64,000 nucleotides of DNA, taken from Euphorbia lathyris. Its lineage: Eukaryota > Streptophyta > Magnoliopsida > Malpighiales > Euphorbiaceae. Position numbers and translations under genes: made by a program. Below, one piece after another: positions 43,752 to 57,179 of this stretch; the stretch's first letter is position 1; every line of letters starts with the position of its first letter. The stretch covers positions 31,480,501 to 31,544,500 of the forward strand of contig NC_088911.1 of NCBI RefSeq assembly GCF_963576675.1, written 5' to 3'. The notes beneath the pieces are model-generated. The model was not told the origin of the DNA. It worked only from the letters and a program-made list of their open reading frames with translations, and ran no database searches.

Positions 43752-45219
43752 ATAGATACCCATTTTGTCCGGGGTAAACTTTCATTTTTTAATAATTTTA
43801 CCATTTTAACCAATTTATTTCATAAATATTGACATTGCATATATTTACTAGATATATCAATATTTTGCTATATTTAGTACTTATATTTTGTTATAGACTG
43901 TTCTTAATTACAGTTTTCAGAAAAAGAAAAAAATATATTAGTATAATTTGTAAAAATAGTTAGATATTTATAACATAAATTCAACCAATTGATTAGATAT
44001 TAGTTATTAATTTAAAAGAATGTTATGTAGGAAATGATATTAATGTACAAATTAATGTTTACATTTAAACAAATAATTACAAATAATAATAACATTGTTA
44101 ATTAGTAATGTTTGTGATAAGCATTTAATTAGTTTAATTTAAGTTATTAAGATAAACAAAAACTAGACAAGAAAACGAAAACAAAAAATGATTTTTTTTT
44201 ATTAATAAATTAAAGATATACAAAAGGTTCAGGTGGTTTGGAATTCCAGCAAGCCCACCGAAGACCAAAATACAGGGATACAACAAACATAATGTAAAAT
44301 ACAAAAAAAATATAAAGAAGCAATTTCATGGTGGCCAAGGCAGTGGCCACATCGCACTGCTTGGCCACCAAGTAGTAGCTTTGTTGGCTCTCTATTGGAG
44401 AGCCACCGCAATTACCACCAGGTCTGTTGGCTCTCTATTTAGAGAGCCCAAAAAGCAGACAACAGGGGGATTTTTTTGGTTTTGACACTTCTCCAATGTA
44501 GACATCCCTCTCACTTCTGAATCTTTACCTCTTCACTTCTTCTTAAACTGCATAGGGGATTTTTTTTGGACACTTCACCGATGTAGACCCTCTTACTTTT
44601 CTTCACCCTCTTCACTTCTTCAAAAATAGAAAACATGAGCCAGCGGAAAAAAAAACAGTCCTATCTCCTTTTTCCTTCAGCTTTCCTATCATTGATTGAT
44701 TCTTCATCTATGACTTCTTCATGCCATGTTATGGTTTTGAGGAGGTTTTGGTCTTTTGTTCTTCAGGCCATGTTATGGTTTTGAGGAGGAGAGACACAAG
44801 ATTACCCAGTCATACATGAAGTTGGAACACCTTTCTTCTTCCCTCTTCTTAAATTTCCTTTCATCAAAGTTGTTACTTCTGTAAACTTCAAAACCCTGTC
44901 AAACAAAGGCATTTTCAACGTCAATAAGCAAGGCCAGTAATAACGAAGGAGAGAGTTCAACCAGATTTATCAAATAGAAACCAATATCAACAATAACCAG
45001 GCAGGGAATCCAACCGGATTCATCAAACAGAAAAAACATAGAAAGAAGAAAGAAGGGAACACAAGTGGTCCTTGAGTAAAAAAGGGTCACAGACAAAAGA
45101 AACAAGGAAGAGACTTCGTTTGTTCTCTTGTCTTCAGGTAAAATTTCTTCTTTTATATACAAATCTAAGTCTATGTAACATTAGTTCATCACCTATCACT
45201 AAGAAAACACATGGTAGAG

Positions 45220-45450
45220 GAGCTTTGGGGAGTGCCTATGCTATAGGGACAAACCGACTTTTCTATCATTTGTATTGTCGTCGTCAAATGAGAATTTTTG
45301 GGGAGTGCCTATGCTATAGGGACAAACCGACTTTTCTCACAAGGTCCTTAAATACTCTTGTATTATTGTTAAGAAACACGTTAATGAGAATTTTTGTGGA
45401 GTTCCTATGCTATAAGGACAAACTGACTTTTCTCAGAAGGTCTTTAAACG
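45220..45450. repeat. Three dispersed-tandem copies of a CTATGCTATAGGGACAAAC unit
   Basis: Copies near 45225, 45298 and 45388 share GGGAGTGCCTATGCTATAGG and GACAAACCGACTTTTCT, with spacers of different length. The 13-mer CTATGCTATAGGG also occurs in the separate array at 46815-47200. Confidence 0.8.
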
Positions 45451-45879
45451 GGTGGAAGGATATGCTATATTCTTCCACCTCACTTAAAGACCCTCAACTT
45501 TGCATTCATAACACCAACAATACATTTTACAGATTCATGTCTTATCTAATATGAAATGAAAACTTTTTAGCTACTGATGTAATACCTATTTTACACTTAG
45601 ACTCAAGTCAGATACGAGCCACAGAAAATTAGCATATTAATTAATAACTTCCATTTCAATAATATCATTCCACAAAAGCATACAGAAGTGTGCAAGCAAT
45701 CTTCCACAGTCAAATTTCCAAGCCTAAAACTATCACAATGGTAAACACAAAGTTCTATTTGAACATCATCTTGCTGTCAATTTGCTTTCACAGACAAAAC
45801 AAGGACTTAAATTTCCCAAATTTTATATACCTTAAAATAGACCAAGCGGAACTTCACCAAACTGAGGGTAGCACTAGAA

Positions 45880-46392
45880 ATCGGTAGGCTATCCAGAGAA
45901 CAGTACCAGCCCATTCAAAATCGCAATCGCAACCCCAATCCACCCCCTTTGGCTTTTTCTTTTCAAATCCACGATCCATTAGTTCTAACATTAACAAAAA
46001 GATTAAAAGAAACAAAATCAGGTAAAATACAAATGGAAATTAACAATGAAAAATCACTAATAATAAAACTGAATCTGAAAATATAACAAAATTTAAACAA
46101 CATAGCTTGAATCGTATTTTAGAAAAAGAAAAAAGAGAAATCAGAAAAGACAAGAGGAAATAAAGAACAGGGATATAAAAATCGGACAGATAGGAACTTA
46201 TACCTCTAGGAACCACGGTTGATTTTCGAGGAGTCTGCATGTTCAGATCGCGAGAGTACTAGGCACCGGTTTAAACGAGAGAGAGTAGAACGGCGACGAC
46301 TAGGAAGGGTAGGCGTCGTTAGAATCACCATCGCCGTTCAAGAGGAACCCACTGTTAATCCGCGCCGTCGCCGTCCAAAGAGCAGATGCCAT
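45880..46392 (-). pseudogene. Two-exon 5' fragment of a gene for a probable plastid protein
   Basis: Minus-strand ATG at 46392 in a good context (ACCATGGC) opens MASALWTATARINSGFLLNG but stops after 30 codons. In the next frame an ATG opens a transit-peptide-like stretch, TPTLPSRRRSTLSRLNRCLV then LSRSEHADSSKINR. This can splice (CGTG|GTTCCT near 46214) to an exon after GTTAATGTTAG, reading LMDRGFEKKKPKGVDWGCDC then DFEWAGTVLW, with matching phase. A GC-rich leader supports a real 5' end. I do not recognise the protein. It lies inside the LTR-like region and has no 3' part, so I infer a captured fragment. Confidence 0.4.
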
Positions 46393-46505
46393 GGTAGGAG
46401 CTCTAGGTTTTTCGGCCCTGGATGAAGAAGAAAAGTGGCTGGAAAATAAGAAGCAGAGTTATAATTTGGGGGTTAGGCAGGTGGGCTTTGGATTGAATTA
46501 AACTT

Positions 46506-46560
46506 AGTCCACGAATTCGTTTTTTTTTTTTTTTTTTTTTGACAGAAGTCCACGAATTCG
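46506..46560 (-). mobile_element. Extremely truncated retroposon: T21 plus 6 bp between 14-bp repeats
   Basis: AGTCCACGAATTCG occurs at 46506-46519 and 46547-46560. Between the copies are 21 T and GACAGA. This is what a poly(A) retroposon truncated to its last few bases would leave, inserted on the minus strand. The start of the intact LINE's 3' end after its T run (GGTAGAA) resembles GACAGAA here. Confidence 0.7.
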
Positions 46561-46809
46561 TTTAAGTTTATTACTTCATCCTTTTTTTTTAAATAATTTG
46601 TTTGGGGAAAACTAATAAAGGTTACAGCAGAAAATGAAATCTTTCTAATATAGCTCATTTAATGGTTAAATAAAAACTATACAAATGATAAAAAAGCTAA
46701 AAAAACAAATCAAATAAAGGTTTTAAATTTTAGAAACATATAAGGAATAATGTAAACTATTTAATTTATATGTTTATATTATATAAAATAATAAAGACGG
46801 GCTAGATAA

Positions 46810-47200
46810 ATTAAAACGAAACGGTCCATTTCATACGTCTATGTCATAGGGGTATGGAATCGGTAAAAATGTAATTAATTTAAGTAAAATGGACCAATTC
46901 ATACGTCTATGCTATAGGGGTATGAAAGCGGTCAATATCAAATTAATTGAAATGAAACGACTCAATTCATACGTCCATGCTATAGGGGTATGAAAGCGGT
47001 CAAAATCAAATTAATCGAAAGAAAACGACTCAATTCATACGTCTATGTTATAGGGGCATGAAAGCGATCAAAATCAAATTAATCGAAAGAAAACGGCTCA
47101 ACCCATGCGTCTATGTTATAGAGATATGGAATCGATCAAAATAAAATTAATTTAAATAAAACGATCCAATTTATACGCCTATGCCATAGGGATATCAATT
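46810..47200. repeat. Tandem array, about 65-bp unit
   Basis: About six copies of CATACGTCTATGCTATAGGG followed by GTATGAAAGCGGTC and AAATTAAT. Copies diverge towards both ends. Confidence 0.9.
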
Positions 47201-47567
47201 CGGTTAAATTAAATGGTTCAAACCTATACGCCTTTATTATAAAAAAATATATAAAATAAAGAGAAATGAATCAGATAAATCAAGTAAGTTTAATATAAAA
47301 ATCACATCTTTTAGTACCAATTTTGAGCGGGGTAGGGTGATTACTTGAAGTTTTCTTCCCTACACGTAACCGACAAACGAACTTAAAATCTCTATTTCGC
47401 ATACCTTCTTATCCATTAAAATTTACCCAATTTCGGTGTCCAATCACACCTTAATTTTGATTGGTGGCGACTCTAAAAAATAGTTTAAAAACGTAAAAAA
47501 CTAATTAATTAACTCGATATTTAACGCCCGACGTCCGCGTCCGGAAAAATACCGGTTGCGACATTAA

Positions 47568-48300
47568 TGATTGTTTTTTGCTGTGCAGATAACAAGACAT
47601 TTGGGGGTTTCTTTTTTAGAGAATGAAGATTAACCTTATGTAATTCACATCGAATATGTTACTTTATTTATTTATTTTTGACTAGTTTTAGAAATTGAGT
47701 TAAACTCATATATACATATTATGATCAATAGTTTGCCTGTAATTAATTTCAAATCTTTGATATATAAAATTTGATGGTCATTGAGTATGTCTATTTCACT
47801 ATTCAGGTAAAAACATGAATTGACTTCTAAGTCAATCTTAATATTACCCAGAAATTTCATTGAAATACCAAGCACAGAAGAAAACAAGTCACATTGAATT
47901 AAAAAATATCATATAAATAACAATAGGAAGATAAATAATGAATAAAGTGTTATCTGGAAAAAACATCCATTGACATAATTGATTAAGATATATGTTATCT
48001 AAAACACGTTACAACGACAGAAATCAATATGCAAACTATCATAACTATAACAAAGACGCCAATTTCCCATAATTTTTTTTTTTTTGATATTTTTGTTTAG
48101 TAGGCTGTCATTCAAGGGTCATATAGGTGATAAGAATGATAAATAACGTCATCGGAATATACGTAAGATCACAGCGTAACAATAGACTGATGTCATCTAA
48201 GGTTATTTCAAATGACAGAAGACAACCGTCATCTAAAGGAGCATCAGACGCTAGAGAGTCTCATGACAATTTTATATTCATCGGGATGACGGTTTTGAAT
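47568..48300. other. Intergenic, nothing identified
   Basis: AT-rich DNA beyond the LTR-like end. It has no ORF or repeat boundary that I can support. Confidence 0.5.
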
Positions 48301-48308
48301 CATCATGG

Positions 48309-48475
48309 AGGTTTATATGGATGACATGATCGTCAAAAGTCGCACAAAGGAGGAGTATGCCAATGACCTTAACACGGGTTTTTTTAGACCCTTAAATCTT
48401 ATAACCTAAAATTCAGTCTTGAGAAATGCACATTCCATCTCTCAGAGGAGAATAGAGATTAACCTAGAAAAATAA
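48309..48475 (+). pseudogene. Ty3/gypsy reverse-transcriptase fragment
   Basis: Reads VYMDDMIVKSRTKEEYANDL, a stop shortly after, then LKSYNLKFSLEKCTFHLSEE. This is the YMDD active-site segment and following region of a gypsy RT. There is no more of pol on either side. It could be a leftover from the element to the left, though it lies outside the proposed LTR. Confidence 0.8.
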
Positions 48476-51460
<2,985 letters not shown>

Positions 51461-51787
51461 TAGTCGAGTCTTATAGATGTTCACTTTATTAGTATTTAAA
51501 AAAAAAAATTATTATGGTGCTTGTTGTGTACCAAGTTTTTGCAGTTATGTTTTACCTGCGTTGTTGTGATTTTATGATAACATAATTGTGTTTGAACGTT
51601 TTTGGGGATGAAATAGATCTTAGACATGCTCCTGATTATTGTGATTACCATTTTTCTGCCGCAGTTACTTATATGATTCATTTTAATTCAGACAAAGAAA
51701 GCCTATACGAATAGGAGGATTATAACCAATATACAATTGTTTCAGATTACAGGTTAATTCTGTTTCAGATGATGCATAATAAGAAAT

Positions 51788-51990
51788 TTGTGCAAGTAAA
51801 TAGTAAATGTCACAGGCTGTCGATTTATGCCACGAGAACACGATATATAGAGACATCCCGCTTAACACTATTTATTGGTTACAGAAAATTGTGCAAGTAA
51901 ATAGTAAATGTCACAGGCTGTTGACTTATGCCACGAGAACACGATATATAGAGACATCTTGCTGAACACTCTATCTATTGGATACGATTA
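51788..51990. repeat. Two-copy tandem duplication, period 101 bp
   Basis: The unit contains TGCAAGTAAATAGTAAATGT and CACGAGAACACGATATATAG. Copies start near 51790 and 51891 and differ at a few positions. A smaller 37-bp tandem pair (GTTGCATTG-AGATATATGATAAA) follows at 52020-52095. Confidence 0.95.
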
Positions 51991-52095
51991 TAACAGAGTA
52001 TGATACAATAACCTGAACCGTTGCATTGCAGATATATGATAAAGTTGCATTGCACCGTTGCATTGGAGATATATGATAAAGTTGCATTGCAGGTA

Positions 52096-52805
52096 TATAA
52101 TTAAACATGTTACTAGTGTAGGGGTTTTTCATTATTTATGGCAGTTCTTCGTATTTAACAACATATTTTATTTGATTTTGCAATTTAGAAATAAAGAGAC
52201 TGTTGATTTCTGTTTATGGAAGTAATCACAGCTTTCTTTTACTGTGTTTTTAAGTATATACTGATGAAATTTCTCTCAAAAGATAATAAAATTGAGCAAG
52301 AGAATTTCATAAGAATATAGACTATTTTTGTAAAAAAAAGAAAGAGATAAAATTGATTTTTTTCTCAATAATTTTAGAAGCAGAATTGACTTTTGTTCCA
52401 ATAGAAAAAAAAAATACATGTTGAATGTTCTTGTAATTTTGATCTTGGTGTCTTGGTTTGCTAATTTTTTTTATTTCAACTTACTAATCTTCTCATTTTT
52501 TTTATTCACATTAATTTTCTGATAAATAAAGTATTATCTTTTAATACAAAGCATTATCCATTTCATTTGCGTTTAAAATTTGCATTTTAACGGTTTGAAA
52601 GTAATTTTTTAATATGTATAATGTGTTTATAAAAAACTGTAAAAAATTTATTTCGAACTATAAAACATATAATTTCAGACATAAATAAAATAATAATATT
52701 CTAAATTTTATATTCACTGCTAACTAATTTGATAAACTATGATTTAATATGATAAAAAAACAAAAATTCTATACACCTTCGGTGGAGAACTTTTTTACTA
52801 GGAGA
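52096..52805. other. AT-rich intergenic, nothing identified
   Basis: Long A/T runs, with no open frame or recognisable element ends. Confidence 0.5.
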
Positions 52806-52810
52806 TGCCA

Positions 52811-53612
52811 TGATTAGACATGACAATTATCGTGATTGAGTCGTGTTCGTGTTGTGTCATTTCGGCTTCGTGTTAAAAAGAGTAAATCTAAACTCAATCC
52901 AAAAACTTTCGTGTCACAATCGTATTAACTTGTTCGGGTTAATGTCGATTTTATGTCGTGTTTTCGGGTTACACGTAATTATGTTATACATATATATTAA
53001 TGATAATTTCTGAAAATATAAGACAATATACTATTTTTAAATACTTTATGCCATATTTGGGTGCTCCTTTTCGTGCTCATATTTGGCTTTTTAGTTCGAA
53101 ATTGAGAGTTTTAGGTGTTTGGTTAGTGACATTCTTGTTTGCCTTTTACACTTGAAAAGCAGTATTAAGTGTTTGGTTAGTGACCTCCTGTTTGTTTTTT
53201 ACACCTAAAAGCAGTCTTTATCTCTGCTTTTTGGAAAAGCAGCTTTTTCCAACAGCAAACCGTAACAGCAAACAGCAACTAGCAACTAGCAACAGCAAGC
53301 AGCAAACAACAAACATCGGTAAAACAAACGGACCCATAATGTGTTTATAACAATTAAAGAAGTTCAAATTATATTTGCAAGTAATAATTAAAATTTTATT
53401 ATATTTATTAATAAAGTGACATATAAAAACATGAGAGAATATAACAATAATTTTAAATATTTGTATCATTTCGTGTCGTTTTAGTATATCAACCCTAACC
53501 CAACCTAAAAATTTGTATGTCAGTTTCATATCAACCAAAAAATGACACATTACCTAGTCGGCTAAACCCAAATAATAAATTGTGTCATGTGTGTACTTTT
53601 GACACCTCTACT
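52811..53612. repeat. Degenerate hAT-like repeat with a second repeat nested inside
   Basis: The left part (GAGTCGTGTTCGTGTTGTGTC) and right part (GTGTCATGTGTGTACTTTTG, then ACACCTCT) resemble the widespread plant repeat rich in GTGTCGTGT, with ends like AGAGGTGTCAA. A second repeat between about 53050 and 53335 ends AAAACAAACGGACCC, a terminus common in plant hAT-type miniature elements. Target duplications were not clear for either. Confidence 0.4.
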
Positions 53613-53759
53613 TATGATGGAATTAAAAAAAAGAAAAAAACAAAAAACAAAAAAGTAGAAACTTAGATGGAAAAAAAGTAATTCTTTGACTTTGAGAGTG
53701 CAATTTTGTTAATTTTAGAAAAATACGGGATCATAAGATAACTTGGAAAAACAAACCCA

Positions 53760-53840
53760 TCATTCATCTTCTTCTGAGTCGCCGTTGTGCTGCTCCTAGT
53801 CCTCTGCGCCCTTGTTCGTCTCTGTATTTGGTCAGTTTCT
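53760..53840 (+). other. Possible 5' UTR exon of the small gene at 54456
   Basis: A CT/CG-richer stretch (CTTCTTCTGAGTCGCCG) followed by TCTCTGTATTTGG could be a leader exon with a GT donor. It would splice to the acceptor GTGTTCAG at 54440. This is inferred from composition and position only. Confidence 0.25.
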
Positions 53841-54455
53841 CTTTACTCTTAATATTAAGATTTTCCCTTTGTTAATTGCGACTTCAATTCTTTTCCTTTC
53901 CCTTTTTCTCTTCGATTAATGGTAGTACGTTAGATTTGAAGGTAATTATGACCATAACTCCACAACCTTTTAGCTTTATTTATGTTAAATACACAAGTTT
54001 ATGTGGATCTCATGTTTGATAGATTGTTTGTCTGTTTATTTACTGAAAGACAGACAATGGGGCATTTAAGTATCCTCTCTCAATTTTAAGTTCACTTATT
54101 ACCTATGTTGCACGGAAACTCTTCTTAGTTAGTCAGTAGCAATTCGGCTTTGATGTGGGTTTTTCAGTTTTCTTTCCATTTCTATTTCCTTCTCCGGCAA
54201 TGTTTTGAAGACTATGTTTTAGAAATAAGGTTTCCTTTCCTTTTTTATAAGTTTGTGTTATTCCACATGTTCTTTGTGAATATCTTGTTTTTTTATCATT
54301 TCATAGAGAAGACTCAGTTATTTCATTTGCTCACTGTTGCAAATTACAATTTCATGATATTTACATGGCTGAACAAGAATGCATTTGAAAGGAAGGTAAA
54401 CTAATTAACAACTTCTCTTTGAAATGCTTCAAGTGTTCAGCTTTCCTTGGTGGAG

Positions 54456-54737
54456 ATGGAGGCTGAAGCTCCTGATGCAATTATAAAAGGGTCCCGTGTT
54501 AAAGCCACAATCAAACTCGGGTCAGAGACGTATTCCCTCGAAGCAAGCAAGGGCAGTACCATCTCCGAGGAATTGGTCTCTATGAAACAGAAAAGTATGG
54601 CTGTGCTGAAGGAGTTCATCACCAAACATAATGTTCCAAATGATGTCCCTGATGAACTCGTCGAACCCTCTTCCGAAGATGACGAAGAAGTTCCTGAGAA
54701 TCCTATTGTTAAATCCAAGAAAACTAAACTTACTTGA
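54456..54737 (+). CDS. Small acidic protein, 93 residues, unidentified
   Basis: ATG at 54456 lies 15 bp after a good acceptor (TTCAAGTGTTCAG). Frame: MEAEAPDAIIKGSRVKATIK onward, with MKQKSMAVLKEFITKHNVPN as a probable helix, then DVPDELVEPSSEDDEEVPEN and a basic end KSKKTKLT. Codon use and composition look like a real gene: balanced amino acids, an acidic/basic tail suggesting a nuclear or RNA-associated protein. It could be a whole single-exon ORF or the last exon of a longer gene whose earlier exon is upstream. I do not recognise the family and propose no function. Two codons upstream (TTG GTG GAG) are in frame but lack ATG. Confidence 0.6.
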   Translation: MEAEAPDAIIKGSRVKATIKLGSETYSLEASKGSTISEELVSMKQKSMAVLKEFITKHNVPNDVPDELVEPSSEDDEEVPENPIVKSKKTKLT

Positions 54738-55274
54738 GTTTCCTGTGTCTCAGATCTAGGAAACTGAAGCTTTAGGTACTTTATGATACATGGATTGCTA
54801 CATATCAATTCTTGCTTTTTAAGTGTAGTTTTTTCTCCACTCCAATGTGTGATTATAGTTCAGCTATTTAGCTGCTGCAATTCCAAATTTGTTGTAGGTG
54901 CTTTTAGTTTGGACAAACTATGTATTTTATGAACAAGATATGTTATTGCTCAAGTCTCAACTTCTTTAACAGATGAATGCATCAAATTTTATCGCCATTA
55001 ATGAGCAGTTTTAAGTTCAATTAAGCAAAAGAGACCGATAATTAAGGAAAACGAGGCTGGAGCCTGGAGTAATATGTTAATTAACAAAGGAAAATATACA
55101 ACAGAAAAAGTCATAGCAACTAGAACAAATTACAGTAGGCACTCAAAGAAAATAACCAGTGCAATATACAACAAAACACACACATTCCATAGGAATAAAC
55201 ATTTGTGTCGAACTGTCATCGAAATCATCTAACGAAGCTCCTGTTGCTACTCAGCTCCGGTTGATACTCAGCTA
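54738..55274. other. 3' regions between two convergent genes
   Basis: AT-rich DNA between the stop of the small gene (plus) and the stop of the PPR gene (minus). It must hold both 3' UTRs. No other feature was seen. Confidence 0.6.
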
Positions 55275-57179
55275 TTAAAAAGCTAAATCTCTTCTCTTAA
55301 ACCTTCTCTTCATCATCTCAGCCCAACCAGCAAGAACATTGGAGGCTTCGTTCTTGCCAGAAAACTTTAACTTTTTGGCTAATTCCTCGAGTATAAAAGG
55401 CTTCCCCAATCTGGAGAAATCAGCTACAAATTTGCTATAATCAAGCTCAGGCGCTTTCATTCCTTTCTCTAGCATCTCCTCCAAGTATTTACAAGCTTCA
55501 GCTGACCTTCCCTGACTTATAAGCCCGTTGATGAAAACAGTGTAGGAGTTACCGTCAGGGCAAAAGCCCTTCCTGCTCATTTCGTCCCACACTGCTCGAC
55601 CCATTTCGAAGTTCCTTATCTGAAAGTATGATTTCATGATCATGTTATAAGTGTGAATTGTAGGTTCAATTCCACTCTGAACCATCTTCATGTATATTTT
55701 CTCAGCATCATCTGGCCTATTCCGACTTGTCAGCAGCTTGATAAGGGCATTGTAGGTCCGCCCATCAGGAGGGCAACCCTCGTCTTTCATCTCCTTCAAC
55801 AAGTTCGAAACCATGTCCATTCGCCTTTGATTACCAAACCCTGTAATCAAACATGTGTAAATTGCAGCGTCTGGCCTGCACCCTGAATCAACCATCTCAT
55901 CAAAATATTCAACTGCCTCATTCATCTTTGATTGCTTGCACAGAGCCCGAATCAATTTTGTATAGCTCCAAACATCAGGTGACGGACCCTTGGACTTCAT
56001 CACCATCAACAACTTGATTGCCTCAGACATCTTCTTACTCTTCAATAACCCTTCAAGCATAACATTATGTGCAACAACATCAGGCTTAAAACCCTTATCA
56101 ATCATCTCATTCCAAATCCTTCCCGCCTCCATTAAATTCTTCACCCTGCACCAACCATTAAGCAAAACGGTATACGTCTGCATATTAGGCGTAAATCTAT
56201 CTTCTAGCTTGTCAAAAAGGGCTTGTGCTTCCTTTCCAAGCTTGGCTCGTCCAAGACTGTCGAGTAAAGAATTGATAGTTTCAACCCCCACTTTATACTT
56301 GTGCTTCTTCATCAACTCAAATATCCCAACAGCCTTTTTCCTCTCCTTGGCAGCAGCAAAAGCTCTCATTGCAATTGAAAATGTATCCATTGTCAAAAGC
56401 CCTTTCTCTCCCATTTCTTCAAGCATTGAAACCATGGTCTCAAATTGTCTACTCTTTCCAAGTATACTCATCATCGAGTTGTATGTCCTTGAATCATGGA
56501 CGAAACCCTGCTTTTGACCAGCCCAACAGAAGAACCGAAATGCTGGTTTTCGAGCATGACAAAATCTCTCCAAAACGTCTATGACCAGATCATGCGATAA
56601 ATTGATCTCACATTCATCAAGAACAGCCTCCATGTTTCGATCCAGCGCGAACAATTCATCGATCACCTTGCATACCCTATCTACCTCCAAAGGATCCGCA
56701 TTCGACCTAATTCTCGCACCTTCACTATCATTTTCACAGTCTACATTCTCAAAATTGTCATCGTTTTCAAAATCGGAATCTATTCCAGCTCCAGTGAAGC
56801 TTGAAAAACCCCTAAGACTAGGCAATGGAGAAGTCATAGAATTGTTAATGCTTCTTGAGTTCATACCTAGTGACAATTTTTCTTGTAGATGATAGAGTGG
56901 AGAGGAGTGTGGCAAAAAAAATGGAACTTGAAAATGAGAATTATAGAGACTACAATCATGAGAATGATAAAACAAACGAGACAAGGGCAAAGGGCTACCA
57001 CTAGGAAAGCACATTTGCTCTCTTCGAGGTCGTTCTCCGCCCTCTCTTTGTCTCTCGCAGAGAGGGAAAAGCTTCTCGGTACAGTAGATTTGTCCATAGC
57101 CACTTGAATGCAGCTGCGATATTGTGCAGCGGCAGAAAAGGATGGAAACTTTGGCGGGATGTTTTCGAGGGAGAAACAT
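55275..57179 (-). CDS. Mitochondrial P-class pentatricopeptide repeat protein (At3g62470-like)
   Basis: Intronless, 634 residues from the first in-frame ATG at 57179 (MFLPRKHPAKVSILF); the frame is open 15 codons further but without ATG. The N-terminus is Arg/Ser-rich with almost no acid, suiting a mitochondrial presequence. An acidic spacer (about residues 140-165) precedes the helical repeats. From ARKPAFRFFCWAGQKQGF onward come about a dozen 35-residue PPR motifs, for example TYNSMMSILGKSRQFETMVS, TYTVLLNGWCRVKNLMEAGR and TYNALIKLLTSRNRPDDAEK. There is no E or DYW extension, so it is a P-class RNA-binding protein, expected to stabilise or process organellar transcripts. The wording closely follows the Arabidopsis At3g62470/At5g14820 group. 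The C-terminus ends WAEMMKRRFKRRDLAF, also a family feature. Confidence 0.93.
   Translation of the reverse strand: MFLPRKHPAKVSILFCRCTISQLHSSGYGQIYCTEKLFPLCERQREGGERPRREQMCFPSGSPLPLSRLFYHSHDCSLYNSHFQVPFFLPHSSPLYHLQEKLSLGMNSRSINNSMTSPLPSLRGFSSFTGAGIDSDFENDDNFENVDCENDSEGARIRSNADPLEVDRVCKVIDELFALDRNMEAVLDECEINLSHDLVIDVLERFCHARKPAFRFFCWAGQKQGFVHDSRTYNSMMSILGKSRQFETMVSMLEEMGEKGLLTMDTFSIAMRAFAAAKERKKAVGIFELMKKHKYKVGVETINSLLDSLGRAKLGKEAQALFDKLEDRFTPNMQTYTVLLNGWCRVKNLMEAGRIWNEMIDKGFKPDVVAHNVMLEGLLKSKKMSEAIKLLMVMKSKGPSPDVWSYTKLIRALCKQSKMNEAVEYFDEMVDSGCRPDAAIYTCLITGFGNQRRMDMVSNLLKEMKDEGCPPDGRTYNALIKLLTSRNRPDDAEKIYMKMVQSGIEPTIHTYNMIMKSYFQIRNFEMGRAVWDEMSRKGFCPDGNSYTVFINGLISQGRSAEACKYLEEMLEKGMKAPELDYSKFVADFSRLGKPFILEELAKKLKFSGKNEASNVLAGWAEMMKRRFKRRDLAF

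Larger units (their letters stand above)
38360..47567 (+). mobile_element. Decayed 3' part of a Ty3/gypsy (Tat/Ogre-like) element
   Basis: No protein-coding domain survives. The architecture still fits a Tat-type element: long non-coding DNA with recurrent GGGGGCA motifs (38884, 38946, 39440, 39510), several tandem arrays just upstream of a G-rich polypurine tract (43740-43751), then a long LTR-like stretch. That stretch begins TATAGATACCCATTTTGTCC and ends near GGTTGCGACA, with the GGTGGCGACTC phrase near 47463. Plant Tat elements are known for hypervariable tandem repeats in this position. The 5' part is missing, and the borders are inferred. Confidence 0.5.
43752..47567 (+). repeat. Probable gypsy 3' LTR, with insertions
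   Basis: The 5' boundary follows the polypurine tract. The 3' boundary is set at GGTTGCGACA, just after the GGTGGCGACTC phrase common near plant gypsy LTR ends. At 3.8 kb it is long, partly because the middle (about 44.2-46.5 kb) contains foreign sequence, including a gene fragment and a micro-retroposon. A palindrome, GGCTCTCTATTTAGAGAGCC, lies at 44430-44449, with a related copy near 44389. Confidence 0.4.

Noticed and set aside
45072..45554. 160-codon ORF
   Set aside because: Largely made of the CTATGCTATAGGG repeat units. It has no homology and lies in LTR-like DNA.
53050..53335. hAT MITE with defined ends
   Set aside because: The right end looks convincing but I found no matching left end or 8-bp duplication, so it is kept only as part of a degenerate repeat.
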